Positions 24,391 to 33,318 are shown, counted from the first letter of the stretch. The stretch is 64,000 nt of DNA from Saccharomonospora viridis DSM 43017 (GCF_000023865.1 NC_013159.1:186001-250000); one strand, 5' to 3'. Notes: generated from the letters alone by a model not told the origin. A program made the numbers and translations.

Positions 24391-24723
24391 CTCTGCCTCC
24401 CCAACGCGGATCAACGGTGCCTTACCCACGGGCACGGGCTCGAAACCGCACGTGAGCGATCCGGGGTACACCGTGCGGGGATCGGGCCAGTGGTCCGGGC
24501 AGTCCGGTGTCTGTGGAGCCGGGGCGAACGCGTAGGGGCTTTGCTCAAAATGTTGCGATATGAATACAAACGACTCCTGATAGTGACGACACTGCGTCGG
24601 CGTCGATAGAACGGCCAGGGCAGCGGGACATCGCATAGGGCCGGTCTCTGGGGTGTACGTCGGGTTCTACGCGTTGTCGCGTGCCTGTTCCACGCACCGA
24701 TCGGGAGGGAGACGGACGCGGTA
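24391..24723. other. Intergenic region, no gene seen
   Basis: A 333-bp divergent promoter region between the membrane-protein pair (-) and the DUF262 gene (+). I see no RNA, repeat or conserved small gene in it. GGGAGGGAGA lies about 12 nt before the DUF262 ATG. Confidence 0.6.
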
Positions 24724-27018
24724 ATGGCGTCGACGCTTTACCGGGACACCGGTTTCACGCTGATGCACCTTGTTGAGGACATCAAAGAAGGACGACTGGC
24801 CCTGCCGGATATACAGCGGCCGTTCGTCTGGCCGACAGCCAAGGCACGGGATCTGTTCGACTCCATGTATCGCGGCTATCCGGTCGGCACGTTGATGTTC
24901 TGGCAGACGGACGCAGACCCCGGCAGTACTCGTCAGATCGGCACCGGAGCCGTCGAACGTGTTCCGCAACTGCTCGTCGTGGACGGACAGCAGCGGCTCA
25001 CCTCACTGTACGCCGTGCTGACCGGTGAGCCGGTGCTCACGAAGTCCTATGAGAGCAAACGGATTCGCATCGGCTTCCGTCCCGAGGACGAGACCTTTGT
25101 GGTCACCGACGCGGCTATCGAGAACGACCCGGAATTCATCCCGGACATCACCAAGCTCTGGGAACAGGGTTACAAGGGCGTCATCCGTCGGTTCATGGAC
25201 CGTCTCGAGGAACTGAGCGGCGGGTCGTTGAGCGACAGTGATCGCGAGAGGCTGGAGGAACGGATCGACAAGGTCCGGAGCCTGCGGGAATTCCGTTTCC
25301 AGGTCATCGAGCTCGACGCCGATGAAGAGCAGGTGGCCGAGATATTCGTGAGAATAAACTCGGAAGGCGTTCAGCTGAACCAGTCCGACTTCATCCTCAC
25401 CTTGATGTCGGTGCACTGGGAGAAGGGGCGGCGGGAACTGGAGGCGTTCTGCCGTGCCGCGGTCGAGGCGGGCCCATCCGACCTCAGCCCGCGTAATCCG
25501 TATCTGGAAAAACCCAGTCCGGACCAACTGCTGCGGGTCGGGGTGGCCTTGGCGTTCCGCCGGGCCCGGCTGCAACACGTCTACAGCATTCTGCGGGGGA
25601 AGGATCTCGACACAGGCAAGGTCAGTGCCGAACTCCGGGAACGTCAGTTCGAGAAGTTGGAGCAGGCTCAGCAGCTCGTGCTCGACCTCGACAACTGGCA
25701 CGAATTCCTCGAGTGCCTGCGGTTCGCGGGTTTCCGTAACCGCAAGATGATCACTTCTGATGCCACGATCGTGTACAGCTACGCGTTGTGGCTCATAGGC
25801 AAGCACGATTTCAACCTCGACACCAAGACATTGCGCCGGGTGATCGGCCGATGGTTCTTCATGACCCATACCACGGGCCGGTACACGAACTCCCCGGAGT
25901 CGCAATTCGAGTTCGACCTCGGCCGTATCGCGGATCTGAAGCCCGGTGACGGCGACGCCTATGTCGCCGAACTCGACCGGGTGGTGAGGGCGAACTTCAC
26001 CAACGACTACTGGACGATCTCGTTGCCGAACCGACTGGACACGTCGTCGTCACGATCCCCGGTGTGGTTCGCCTATCTCGCGGCGCTGAACCTGCTTGAC
26101 GCGGAATTGCTGTTCGGCGGTGGGAAGGTGAAGGACTCCATCGACGCCGCGATGACCCGGTCACGGTCGATCGAGCGGTCGAACCTCTTCCCCAAGAGGT
26201 ACCTCGCTGGACACGGCGTCACCAGCGCACGGCAGATCAACGCCATCGGCAACATGGCACTGATCGACTGGAGCTCCGACCCGGCCTCGAGTGAGGCCGA
26301 CCCCGCTCAGTATTGGCCGATCCTGTCGGCTCGGTTGGGCGGCGAACGGTTGAAGGATCATATGCGTTGGCACGCGTTGCCTGTCGGCTGGGAACAGCTC
26401 GACTACCCCGAATTCCTCGAAAAACGCCGGTCACTCATCGCCGCTGTGGTCCGCGAGGCGTTCGAGCGGCTGTGGGACGGGCAGCCGGCGAACCATTCTC
26501 TTTCCATCGAGGAGCTCATCCGTTCCCCGGAGTCCCAGAACCTGGAATTCAAGACGACTGTGTGTCGGAACATGCGTACCGGGGAAGTCGATCGGGCGAG
26601 GTCGCATGTCGTAGTCAAAACCGTGTGCGGATTCCTCAACGCCGAAGGCGGATCGTTGGTTATCGGGGTCGGCGAGAACGATGCCGGCAACGAAGTCATC
26701 GGGGTCGAGGGCGACATGGCGACACTCGGAAAGTCCAAGGCCAACCAAGACGGCTACGAGATGTACCTGCGGCAAGTGCTGGATGCGAATCTCTCGGTCC
26801 CCACTGTGTCGACCGTGAAGATCCGTTTCCATCAGGTGCGGGGTCGCACCCTCTGTGAGCTCGCGGTGGCGCAGTCGGGTAGGCCGGTTTTCGCCAAGCC
26901 ACCGAAGCACCAGGGTTCCTCGAAGGCGACGGACTTCTGGGTGCGCGTCGGTAACGCGACGAAACAGCTCCACGGGGATGACATGGTGCGTTATCAGGAA
27001 GATCACTGGGGGCAGTGA
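24724..27018 (+). CDS. DUF262-AlbA_2 fusion protein, candidate anti-phage/restriction factor
   Basis: 764 residues in two parts. The N-terminal DUF262 domain (ParB/GmrS-like nuclease fold) has LPDIQRPFVWP (27-37), LLVVDGQQRLTSL with the DGQQR motif at 87-91, and EIFVRINSEGVQLNQSDFIL. A helical middle follows. The C-terminal part, from about 594, is an AlbA_2/Schlafen-type domain: SQNLEFKTTVC, VKTVCGFLNAEGGSLVIGVG, ending GRTLCELAVAQSG and FWVRVGNATKQL. In GmrSD-type type IV restriction the DUF262 domain is followed by the HNH domain DUF1524; that module is absent here. DUF262 proteins often sit in defence islands. It is a single-gene unit. Confidence 0.85.
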   Translation: MASTLYRDTGFTLMHLVEDIKEGRLALPDIQRPFVWPTAKARDLFDSMYRGYPVGTLMFWQTDADPGSTRQIGTGAVERVPQLLVVDGQQRLTSLYAVLTGEPVLTKSYESKRIRIGFRPEDETFVVTDAAIENDPEFIPDITKLWEQGYKGVIRRFMDRLEELSGGSLSDSDRERLEERIDKVRSLREFRFQVIELDADEEQVAEIFVRINSEGVQLNQSDFILTLMSVHWEKGRRELEAFCRAAVEAGPSDLSPRNPYLEKPSPDQLLRVGVALAFRRARLQHVYSILRGKDLDTGKVSAELRERQFEKLEQAQQLVLDLDNWHEFLECLRFAGFRNRKMITSDATIVYSYALWLIGKHDFNLDTKTLRRVIGRWFFMTHTTGRYTNSPESQFEFDLGRIADLKPGDGDAYVAELDRVVRANFTNDYWTISLPNRLDTSSSRSPVWFAYLAALNLLDAELLFGGGKVKDSIDAAMTRSRSIERSNLFPKRYLAGHGVTSARQINAIGNMALIDWSSDPASSEADPAQYWPILSARLGGERLKDHMRWHALPVGWEQLDYPEFLEKRRSLIAAVVREAFERLWDGQPANHSLSIEELIRSPESQNLEFKTTVCRNMRTGEVDRARSHVVVKTVCGFLNAEGGSLVIGVGENDAGNEVIGVEGDMATLGKSKANQDGYEMYLRQVLDANLSVPTVSTVKIRFHQVRGRTLCELAVAQSGRPVFAKPPKHQGSSKATDFWVRVGNATKQLHGDDMVRYQEDHWGQ

Positions 27019-27174
27019 GCGGACGACTCCTATGTCCTATTTGTTCTGTTGAATGGGCGGAAATGCCTCCGGGTGTCGCCTGATACGGGTATGTGGCGAG
27101 CAGAAAGCACATTCCTTGTTTAGCGTCCGAATTCGTAACGATTACGCATTGTGAATGGCGAACAAGGAGGCATC

Positions 27175-27465
27175 ATGACCCCCATCCGACGTGTGCTGGC
27201 GAGCGCACTCCTCACCGCCACGGCGCTGACCGTGGGCGCGGGGATCGCGCAGGCGGCTGCACCGGAGGCCGCGACCGCACCCGGTGACACGGTGCGGACC
27301 GAGCAGGTCGACCGGGACCGGCAGGGGCCTGAGGGGGAGACCACGCAGGCCGACGACGCCGAAACGGCGATGGAGGTGCTCAGGATCCTGCTCGGGCCGT
27401 CCAGCCCGCTCGGCGACATGTTGGAACTGGACCTGGAAGGGTTGGAAGGCGTCCTGCTGTCCTGA
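27175..27465 (+). CDS. Small secreted protein of unknown function
   Basis: 96 residues from the ATG at 27175 (AAGGAGG 5 nt upstream). A Sec signal peptide is clear: TPIRRVLASALLTATALTVG, then AGIAQAAAPE with cleavage near AQA. The mature part is acidic and Gln/Asp rich and ends in a short Leu-rich helix (GDMLELDLEGLEGVLLS). No family recognised. Confidence 0.75.
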   Translation: MTPIRRVLASALLTATALTVGAGIAQAAAPEAATAPGDTVRTEQVDRDRQGPEGETTQADDAETAMEVLRILLGPSSPLGDMLELDLEGLEGVLLS

Positions 27466-27528
27466 GCCCTCGTGGCGCCGCCCGCTGTCATCAGCCGCCC
27501 GCTCGACACATCATGCGCATGAACCGGA

Positions 27529-27557
27529 CGCCCCTCCCACACACGTGGGACGGGGCG
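27529..27557 (+). terminator. Terminator of the small secreted protein gene
   Basis: CGCCCC-TCCCAC pairs with GTGGGA-C-GGGGCG (one bulged base) around ACAC, followed by TTCCGT. It lies 64 nt after the stop. Confidence 0.6.
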
Positions 27558-27633
27558 TTCCGTCGTGGCGGGCGCGTTTGGTCCCCGGCGGGTCCGGGTA
27601 GGCCGCGCCGAGACGACCCACCGGAGGTGCACG

Positions 27634-27831
27634 ATGGCGGATGAGACACGTCGACCGGACCGGGAAGAGGGCGCCGAGGCCGACGAGACACAGCTCGGTA
27701 AGGCCCGTCGCAGCATCGAGGAGGCGAAGAAGGAAGTCGAGGCCGACCACCGCGTGGCCGAAACCCAGCAGGGATCGGAGTCACTGCCGCTGGACAGCCC
27801 CACGCAACACGAGACGGGCCACTCGACGTGA
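27634..27831 (+). CDS. Small charged protein of unknown function
   Basis: 65 residues from the ATG at 27634, with GGAGG 8 nt upstream. Highly hydrophilic (ADETRRPDREEGAEADETQL, then KARRSIEEAKKEVEADHRV) with a short predicted coiled coil and no Cys. The clear ribosome site and codon use support a real gene. It is convergent with the asparagine-synthetase-like gene, 16 nt away. Confidence 0.6.
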   Translation: MADETRRPDREEGAEADETQLGKARRSIEEAKKEVEADHRVAETQQGSESLPLDSPTQHETGHST

Positions 27832-27847
27832 ATCGACGACGGAGTCG

Positions 27848-29386
27848 TCACCAACCTTCGAAACGCCCCACCAGACGCTGCGGGTCGACACCTTTCAACT
27901 CCCGCTGGAACATGCGGAAGTAGGCGAGTTCCTCCCGGGAGTGCAACGGCGGGTCCAGGACGTAGCGTTCGTTCTCGAACTCCTCCTTCGACACCGTCGA
28001 GGCGTAGTACTCGCCCAGCACGTCCCGGGAGCCGGTCCCCTGACCGAACTGGGCCTTCGGCCGCCACAGCACGCTCTCGGGCAACCAGCCGTCGAACGCC
28101 TTGCGCAGCAACCACTTCTCCGGGCGGCTCCCGCTGGACAGTTTCCACCGCGCGGGCAGGCTCAGCCCCAACTCCACCACGTCGAGGTCGAGGAACGGCG
28201 TCCTGGGTTCGAGACCGGTGGCGCCCGCCACCCTGTCGACGCGTTGCAGCCCTCCCATGTGCAGGTCCCGGATGGCCGAGAGCAAGGTCTCGTGCAGTTC
28301 CGCCTCGCCGCTGATCTCGCCGTAGTAGCCGTAGCCCGCGAAGAGTTCGTCGGCGCCCTCCCCGAGCAGCACCACCTTCACGTCCCGCGCCGCCCGTTTG
28401 GACACCAGCAGGTTCGGTACGGAACTGTGCAGCAACTGGGGGTCGAACGACTCGATCACCCTGATGACTTCGGGCATCCAGTCGATGAGTTCGTCGTTCG
28501 TGTAGAGCCGTTCCGAATGTTCGGTGCCCAACGCCTCGGCGACCTCGCGCGCGGCGAGCACGTCGTCGCTGTCGACGAGGCCGGCGGCGAACGTGCGGAA
28601 CTTGCGTCCCTTCCTCTGCGCGTGCCGGGCCGCGATCGCGGTGACGATGCTGGAGTCGAGACCGCCCGACAGCAGGGCACCCACCGGGACGTCCGCTTCC
28701 GTGTACCGTTCCACCGCATGGATGAGCCGGTCGCGGATGGTCGCGAACACCTCCTCGGGCGGCTCCGGGTCCTCGTGGTTCGCCACGGTGGGTGCGATGG
28801 GTTCCACCTCGGGAAGTGGCCGGAACTCCGTCAACCCGTCCTGAGGACTCCAGACGTGCCCCGGTGGGAAGAGCTCGACGTCCGGCCGCCGGTGCGGGTC
28901 GAACGCCTTGAGCTCACTGCTGAACACCACGGTGCCGTCCTGCCTCGCCCAGTACAGGGGGGCGAGTCCCATGGTGTCGCGTGCGGCGAAGAACCGTCCG
29001 TCGACGGTGGCACCGGCGAACGCGAACATCCCCCACAACCGGGACAGCGCCTCCGTCCCCTCGTCCTCCAGCAGGTGCAGTGCACTCTCCTGGTCCGTGC
29101 GGGTGCGGAACGTGTGACCCCGCGCTTCCAGTTCGTGGCGGAGTCGCTCGTAGTTGTAGATCTCCCCGTCGCCGACGAGCCAGTATCGGCCGTTCGGGTC
29201 CCGCAGGGGCTGGGCCCCGCCTTCCAGGTCCACGACGGCGAGCCTGCGATGGCCGAGCCAGGCGTGGTCCAGAGCCTGGGTGCCCTGACCGTCGGGGCCT
29301 CGATGGGTCAGTCGATCGAGCATGCGCATCCCTTCGAGCGGGTCGAAGGGGCCGTATGCGGCGACGATGCCGGAAATGGCGATCAC
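27848..29386 (-). CDS. asnB: Asparagine synthetase B-like protein without the glutaminase cysteine
   Basis: 512 residues with both AsnB domains. The N-terminal Ntn glutaminase domain starts V-I-A-I-S-G-I-V-A; the catalytic Cys2 of MCGI.. is replaced by Ser5 (TCC). Other glutaminase residues look present (MLDRLTHRGPDG, RRLAVVDLEGGAQPL). The synthetase domain has VGALLSGGLDSSIVTAIAA (PP-loop) and KVVLLGEGADELFAGYGYY. With no N-terminal Cys, glutamine hydrolysis should be lost, so it may use free ammonia or a different amide donor. GTG start at 29386 with a weak ribosome site. Monocistronic. Confidence 0.85.
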   Translation of the reverse strand: MIAISGIVAAYGPFDPLEGMRMLDRLTHRGPDGQGTQALDHAWLGHRRLAVVDLEGGAQPLRDPNGRYWLVGDGEIYNYERLRHELEARGHTFRTRTDQESALHLLEDEGTEALSRLWGMFAFAGATVDGRFFAARDTMGLAPLYWARQDGTVVFSSELKAFDPHRRPDVELFPPGHVWSPQDGLTEFRPLPEVEPIAPTVANHEDPEPPEEVFATIRDRLIHAVERYTEADVPVGALLSGGLDSSIVTAIAARHAQRKGRKFRTFAAGLVDSDDVLAAREVAEALGTEHSERLYTNDELIDWMPEVIRVIESFDPQLLHSSVPNLLVSKRAARDVKVVLLGEGADELFAGYGYYGEISGEAELHETLLSAIRDLHMGGLQRVDRVAGATGLEPRTPFLDLDVVELGLSLPARWKLSSGSRPEKWLLRKAFDGWLPESVLWRPKAQFGQGTGSRDVLGEYYASTVSKEEFENERYVLDPPLHSREELAYFRMFQRELKGVDPQRLVGRFEGW

Positions 29387-29491
29387 CTGCCCGACTCGTG
29401 GTGACAGCGTGCCGATACCGTCGAGTCTAGGGGCGCGGCCGCTGTCCCGCTGGATAACGGAAACCGTCGTCAGACCCGGGAAAAGGGGTGA

Positions 29492-30085
29492 TCAGGGCGT
29501 CAGCTCGCCACCGTTGCGCAGGCCCGACAGGACGATCTGCAGGCATCGGCGCACCGCCTCGGCGGAGGTGTCCAGCTCCACGAGGCGTCCGAGTGCGGCC
29601 AGCACCGCGAGGACGTCGTCGGCGCGAACGCCCGGCCGCAGCGCCCCTTCGGTGTGGGCGGCGGTGACGAGTTCCTCGACGAGGGGGCGCAGCAGCCGTT
29701 GGCACACCGACACTCCGGTGGCGTCGGTGGTGGCCGCCGCGAGGTTCTCCAACACGGCGCGGTCGCGCCGTTGGAAGGTGAGCGCGTCGGTGATGAAGCT
29801 TTCCAGGGCCTCCCACGCCGACGCGCGGGCGCGGGCGGACCGGCGTGCCTGGTCGACCCACCGGGCGTAGCTTTCGGTGAGCAAGGTCTCGATCAGCGCG
29901 TCCTTCGACGGGAAATGCCGGTAGAGCGTGCCCATGCCCACGCCCGCGCAGCGCGCGATCTCCCTGACGTCCACGGCCCGGCCGCGTTCGGAGAACGCCG
30001 CGGCGGCGGCTCGCAGAATGGCGGCGCGGTTGCTCACCGCGTCGCGCCGCCGGGGAGTGCCGAGCTGCTGGGTCATGCCGCTCAT
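29492..30085 (-). CDS. TetR family repressor
   Basis: 197 residues. The HTH is VDVREIARCAGVGMGTLYRHFPSK (residues about 36-59), followed by KDALIETLLTESYARW. The ligand domain is the short type with LAALGRLVELDTSAEAVRR near the end. It is divergent from the LLM oxidoreductase gene, with two matching palindromes between them. The start is ATG 30085, with ATG 30076 as an alternative. Confidence 0.9.
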   Translation of the reverse strand: MSGMTQQLGTPRRRDAVSNRAAILRAAAAAFSERGRAVDVREIARCAGVGMGTLYRHFPSKDALIETLLTESYARWVDQARRSARARASAWEALESFITDALTFQRRDRAVLENLAAATTDATGVSVCQRLLRPLVEELVTAAHTEGALRPGVRADDVLAVLAALGRLVELDTSAEAVRRCLQIVLSGLRNGGELTP

Positions 30086-30105
30086 CGTAGGTCGTCCCAG
30101 AAAGA

Positions 30106-30151
30106 GGAGCAGGTGTTCCGGTATGGGTACAGTAGGCGGAGCAAGTGCTCC
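30106..30151. promoter_or_regulatory. Two TetR operator palindromes
   Basis: Site 1 GGAGCA-GG-TGTTCC (30106-30119, one mismatch) and site 2 GGAGCA-AG-TGCTCC (30138-30151, perfect) lie in the 94-nt gap between divergent starts. Their centres are 32 bp apart, about three helical turns, so two dimers would bind the same face. Confidence 0.7.
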
Positions 30152-30179
30152 GGGGAGTTCGTCTCGAAAGGTGTGACCC

Positions 30180-31169
30180 GTGACCGTCAAGTACTCCATC
30201 CTCGATCTCGCCGTGATCGGTCGGGGTGAGACACCGAAGCAGGCCCTGGAGGCGAGTGTCGCGCTGGCACAGCGTGCCGAGGAGACCGGGTACCACCGCG
30301 TCTGGTACGCCGAGCACCACAACTTCTCCTCGATCGCCTCCTCGGCCACCAGCGTGGTCATCGCCCACGTCGCCGCGCACACCAGCACCATCAGGCTCGG
30401 CGCGGGCGGCATCATGCTGCCCAACCACTCCCCGCTGGTCATCGCCGAGCAGTTCGGCACCCTGGCGACCCTGCACCCCGGACGCATCGACCTCGGACTC
30501 GGCCGCGCGCCGGGCACCGACCAGAACACGCTGCGGGCGCTGCGCCGCGACCCCACCTCGGCGGACGCGTTCCCGCACGACGTGCGGGAACTCCAGGGCT
30601 ACCTCCGGGGCGAGAGCCTCATCCCCGGAGTCGACGCCATCCCCGGCAAGGGCACCAACGTGCCGCTGTACATCCTCGGCTCGTCGCTGTTCGGCGCGCA
30701 GCTCGCCGCCGCCCTCGGACTGCCGTACGCGTTCGCGTCGCACTTCGCGCCCGACGCGCTGCGGCAGGCCGTCGCGTTGTACCGCGAACAGTTCCGGCCG
30801 TCGGAGCAGCTGCAGGAGCCCTACGTCATCGCGGGCGTCAACGTGATCGCCGCCGACGACGAGGACGACGCGCAGGAGCAGTACCTCACGATGAAGCGCC
30901 AGCGCGTGAACCTGCTGTTGGGTCGCCGAGGCCACAGGTTCACCGACGAGGAGGCCGACCAGATCCTCGCCTCGCCCCACGGCGCGCACATCCACAACAT
31001 GATCAAGTACACGGCTGTGGGCACGCCCGAGAAGGCCAAGGCCTTCCTCGACGACTTCGCCGTCCACGCCGACGCCGACGAACTCATCACGGCCCACCAG
31101 TCGCCCACCGTCAAGCAGCGACTCCGCTCCGTGGAACTTCTGGCGCAGGTCGCGGGTCTGATGTCGTGA
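30180..31169 (+). CDS. LLM-class (luciferase-like) flavin-dependent oxidoreductase
   Basis: 329 residues from a GTG at 30180. Family stretches: [59 protein letters not shown]. This is the MsnO8-type subgroup of bacterial luciferase-like monooxygenases, which use reduced FMN from a separate reductase. It is divergent from a TetR gene with paired operators, so it is probably induced by its substrate or a related toxic compound. Confidence 0.9.
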   Translation: MTVKYSILDLAVIGRGETPKQALEASVALAQRAEETGYHRVWYAEHHNFSSIASSATSVVIAHVAAHTSTIRLGAGGIMLPNHSPLVIAEQFGTLATLHPGRIDLGLGRAPGTDQNTLRALRRDPTSADAFPHDVRELQGYLRGESLIPGVDAIPGKGTNVPLYILGSSLFGAQLAAALGLPYAFASHFAPDALRQAVALYREQFRPSEQLQEPYVIAGVNVIAADDEDDAQEQYLTMKRQRVNLLLGRRGHRFTDEEADQILASPHGAHIHNMIKYTAVGTPEKAKAFLDDFAVHADADELITAHQSPTVKQRLRSVELLAQVAGLMS

Positions 31170-31302
31170 TCCGGTAACGGAGCCCGCTTCTGTGACCAAC
31201 ACCCCGGCTTCGTGTGTTGAGGTTCGGGGCGAGGGGCTCATCGTGGCCGGATGAGGGGAATGGCGTCAGGTGAGCGGGCAACGCGACGAACAGGGTGACG
31301 AC

Positions 31303-31569
31303 ATGGCGACACACGAGGAGACGTTGGCGCAGCTCTACCAGGGCGTGGAGCACTGCGAGAACATCCACAACGCCATTCAGCACGCGCTGTTGATGGCGAC
31401 GAACCTGTCGGAGTCGTTGCAGAACAGCCTCGGTGGGACCGGGGCCTACGACGAGGTGGGCGGCTACAGCGAGAGCGTGCTGACCCAGCTCCAGCTCTCG
31501 GCTCAGACGGTGGAGCAGACCAAACAGGCGATCGAGAACCTGATGGCGCGCTTCGAGATCGTGTACTGA
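31303..31569 (+). CDS. Small helical protein of unknown function
   Basis: 88 residues from the ATG at 31303 (AGGGTGA about 6 nt upstream; GTG 31270 would add 11 residues). Two predicted helices (HCENIHNAIQHALLMATNLS, SAQTVEQTKQAIENLMARFE) are joined by a Gly-rich turn (NSLGGTGAYDEVGG). Size and hairpin shape recall Esx-like proteins, but there is no WXG motif. It stands alone. Confidence 0.6.
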   Translation: MATHEETLAQLYQGVEHCENIHNAIQHALLMATNLSESLQNSLGGTGAYDEVGGYSESVLTQLQLSAQTVEQTKQAIENLMARFEIVY

Positions 31570-31572
31570 CCG

Positions 31573-31632
31573 GCGGTCGGGATCGGCCGGGATCGGTCGA
31601 GGCCGGCCGAGGTCGGTCGAGGTCGGTTGAGG
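31573..31632. repeat. Six imperfect 10-bp tandem repeats between convergent genes
   Basis: The whole gap between two convergent stop codons is built of 10-bp units close to GATCGGTCGA / GGTCGGTCGA. The array ends at the stop of the YdcF-like gene. Confidence 0.75.
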
Positions 31633-32310
31633 TCACAGCCCCTCTTGCACCAGACGGGACACGTATCCCGCGCTCACCAACCGCCGATAGGCGGCGTCGA
31701 CCTCCGCGGGGACTTCCTGGGCGATCGTGAATCCGCGCCGGGCGTAGACGAGGATGCGCTGGGTCTCCCCGACGAGCATGTGGACGACCCGATCGGCGTC
31801 ACCGATAGCGTCCATGTACTCATCCAGCGTGATCCGCTCCGCCGAGCAGTGGACGTCCAGCTCCGGCCACTGCTTGCGCGTGGTGGCGTAGGCCCTCCGC
31901 TGGTGATACGGCTTGCACACCAACGTCGCCGTACGCACCGTGATCCCCGAGTCGGCCAGTAGCCGTCGGGTGAACCGGATGTTCTCGCCGGTGTTGCGGG
32001 CGTGCGGTTCGACCAGCACCGCGTCGTCGGGGACCCCCAGTTCCAACGCCCGTTCGCGGTAGTGCGCGGCCTCACCCCGGGGGAAGAGTCGGGCCGTGGT
32101 GGCTGTGGTGGCCCCTGTGAACACCAGGAGTTCGAAACGGCCCTCGTGGAACAGCGTGGCGGCGTGTTCGGCCACGCCCAGGTCGTGGCTGCCCAGGCCG
32201 ATGCCCACGTCGCTACGTCGCGGTGCGTGTCGCAGCACGTGGTAGTCCCACAGCGTGAGCGCGTCGTCGTACACCCGGTGAGGCAGCGTGGCCAGGGCCC
32301 GTCGTGTCAT
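31633..32310 (-). CDS. YdcF/SanA-like DUF218 protein
   Basis: 225 residues from the ATG at 32310. The DUF218 fold is visible: RSDVGIGLGSHDLGVAEHAA, LLVFTGATTATTARLFPRGE with a catalytic-type Glu, DAVLVEPHARNTGENIRFTR and TLVCKPYHQRRAYATTRKQW. DUF218 proteins are linked to envelope metabolism in E. coli (SanA, ElyC), but the soluble YdcF type lacks an assigned reaction. No membrane segment is present. Confidence 0.85.
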   Translation of the reverse strand: MTRRALATLPHRVYDDALTLWDYHVLRHAPRRSDVGIGLGSHDLGVAEHAATLFHEGRFELLVFTGATTATTARLFPRGEAAHYRERALELGVPDDAVLVEPHARNTGENIRFTRRLLADSGITVRTATLVCKPYHQRRAYATTRKQWPELDVHCSAERITLDEYMDAIGDADRVVHMLVGETQRILVYARRGFTIAQEVPAEVDAAYRRLVSAGYVSRLVQEGL

Positions 32311-32380
32311 GGGATATGGGTACCGTCCGGCGGCGAAGCCGAAGCCGGGGCCACCGCGGCCAGCGGTCCGAGCTCCTCCG

Positions 32381-32755
32381 TCAGGCGTCGGCCTTCCGAA
32401 TCGGTTCCAAAGCGGTGCGCACCTCCGACAGGTATTTCGGCCACGCCTCCTTGATGGCCTCCCATGCGGTGCGCAGCGACACGTTCTCGGCGAGGACGAG
32501 TACCGGTCCTTCTCCCCAGCGGCTCGCCACGACGTTGCCGACCCGGTCGGACTCGTCGGGTAGCGGCGCGCCACCGGGGAGGAAGTCCACGGTGAGCGAA
32601 GCGCCCGAGCCGGTTCCCGTCACGTCATCGGTGACGCCCTGCATGGCCGCACGGTAGCCGCGCAGGACGCTGCGCGCGTGCCGGTCTGCAGGGAACGGAC
32701 TGGCGGGGTGGGCGGCGTTGTAAGCCTCCACGGACTCGAACAACTTTGGCGTCAC
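32381..32755 (-). CDS. Conserved-looking hypothetical protein, probable MerR target
   Basis: 124 residues if the GTG at 32755 is the start (VTPKLFESVEAYNAAHPASP); an upstream GTG at 32800 would add 15. I prefer 32755 because a palindrome abutting a TAGAAT -10 (32769-32764 on the minus strand) lies just upstream and would otherwise be inside the gene. The protein is soluble, with repeated helices (TAWEAIKEAWPKYLSEVRTA). No family recognised. It is divergent from a MerR gene. Confidence 0.6.
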   Translation of the reverse strand: MTPKLFESVEAYNAAHPASPFPADRHARSVLRGYRAAMQGVTDDVTGTGSGASLTVDFLPGGAPLPDESDRVGNVVASRWGEGPVLVLAENVSLRTAWEAIKEAWPKYLSEVRTALEPIRKADA

Positions 32756-32769
32756 ACCACTGAATTCTA

Positions 32770-32783
32770 CCCTGACGTTAGGG
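32770..32783 (-). promoter_or_regulatory. MerR-type operator in a promoter spacer
   Basis: CCCT-g-ACGT-t-AGGG is a near-perfect dyad directly upstream of TAGAAT on the minus strand. That is where MerR-family activators bind, between the -35 and -10 elements. A transcript from this promoter would begin about 2 nt before GTG 32755, so it would be nearly leaderless. Confidence 0.5.
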
Positions 32784-32904
32784 AAAGGTTTCGCGCCCAC
32801 CTCGGTGTTCTCCCGATTTGGAACTCCAATGTGGACGCACTGCGTTCAAGATCAAGAAGGAGTACGGTGATCGTGTTGCAGGCTGAGGAAATGAGGTCCA
32901 TCTC

Positions 32905-33318
32905 GTGGATGAGCACATGCGCATCGGTGCAGTTTCGGCGCGGACCGGACTGTCCCTGCGTACCATCCGCTACTACGAGGAAGTCGGACTGGTGACTCCC
33001 AGCGCCCGCAGCCAAGGCGGCTTCCGGCTCTACACCGAGCCCGATGTGGCGCGCCTCAACCTCATTCGGCGCATGAAGCCGCTCGGGTTCCAGCTCGATG
33101 AGATGCGGGAGCTGCTAGGCCTGCTGTACCCGGAGCCCCGGGCCGACGACGAACCCGCGGTGCTGGAGGAGCACGAGCTGCGCAGACTACGGGAGTTCAC
33201 GGAGAAGGCGGAGCGCCGCTGCCTCGAACTGCGCGCCACACTCGACACGGCCGAGGAGTTCGCCGCGCTACTCCGGGACCGACTCGCCCGGCACACGGAG
33301 CGCGCCCGCAAGACCTGA
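32905..33318 (+). CDS. MerR family transcriptional regulator
   Basis: 137 residues from a GTG at 32905 (ATG 32917 also possible). The winged HTH is RIGAVSARTGLSLRTIRYYE, followed by EVGLVTPSARSQGGFRLYTE and RRMKPLGFQLDEMRELLGLL. A long dimerisation coiled coil fills the C-terminus, with no Cys, so it is not a metal sensor of the MerR/CueR type. Divergent from the small hypothetical gene. Confidence 0.9.
   Translation: MDEHMRIGAVSARTGLSLRTIRYYEEVGLVTPSARSQGGFRLYTEPDVARLNLIRRMKPLGFQLDEMRELLGLLYPEPRADDEPAVLEEHELRRLREFTEKAERRCLELRATLDTAEEFAALLRDRLARHTERARKT

Noticed and set aside
23395-24609. A 404-residue plus-strand frame across the DUF421 pair
   Set aside because: Antisense to two genes with good ribosome sites and membrane segments.
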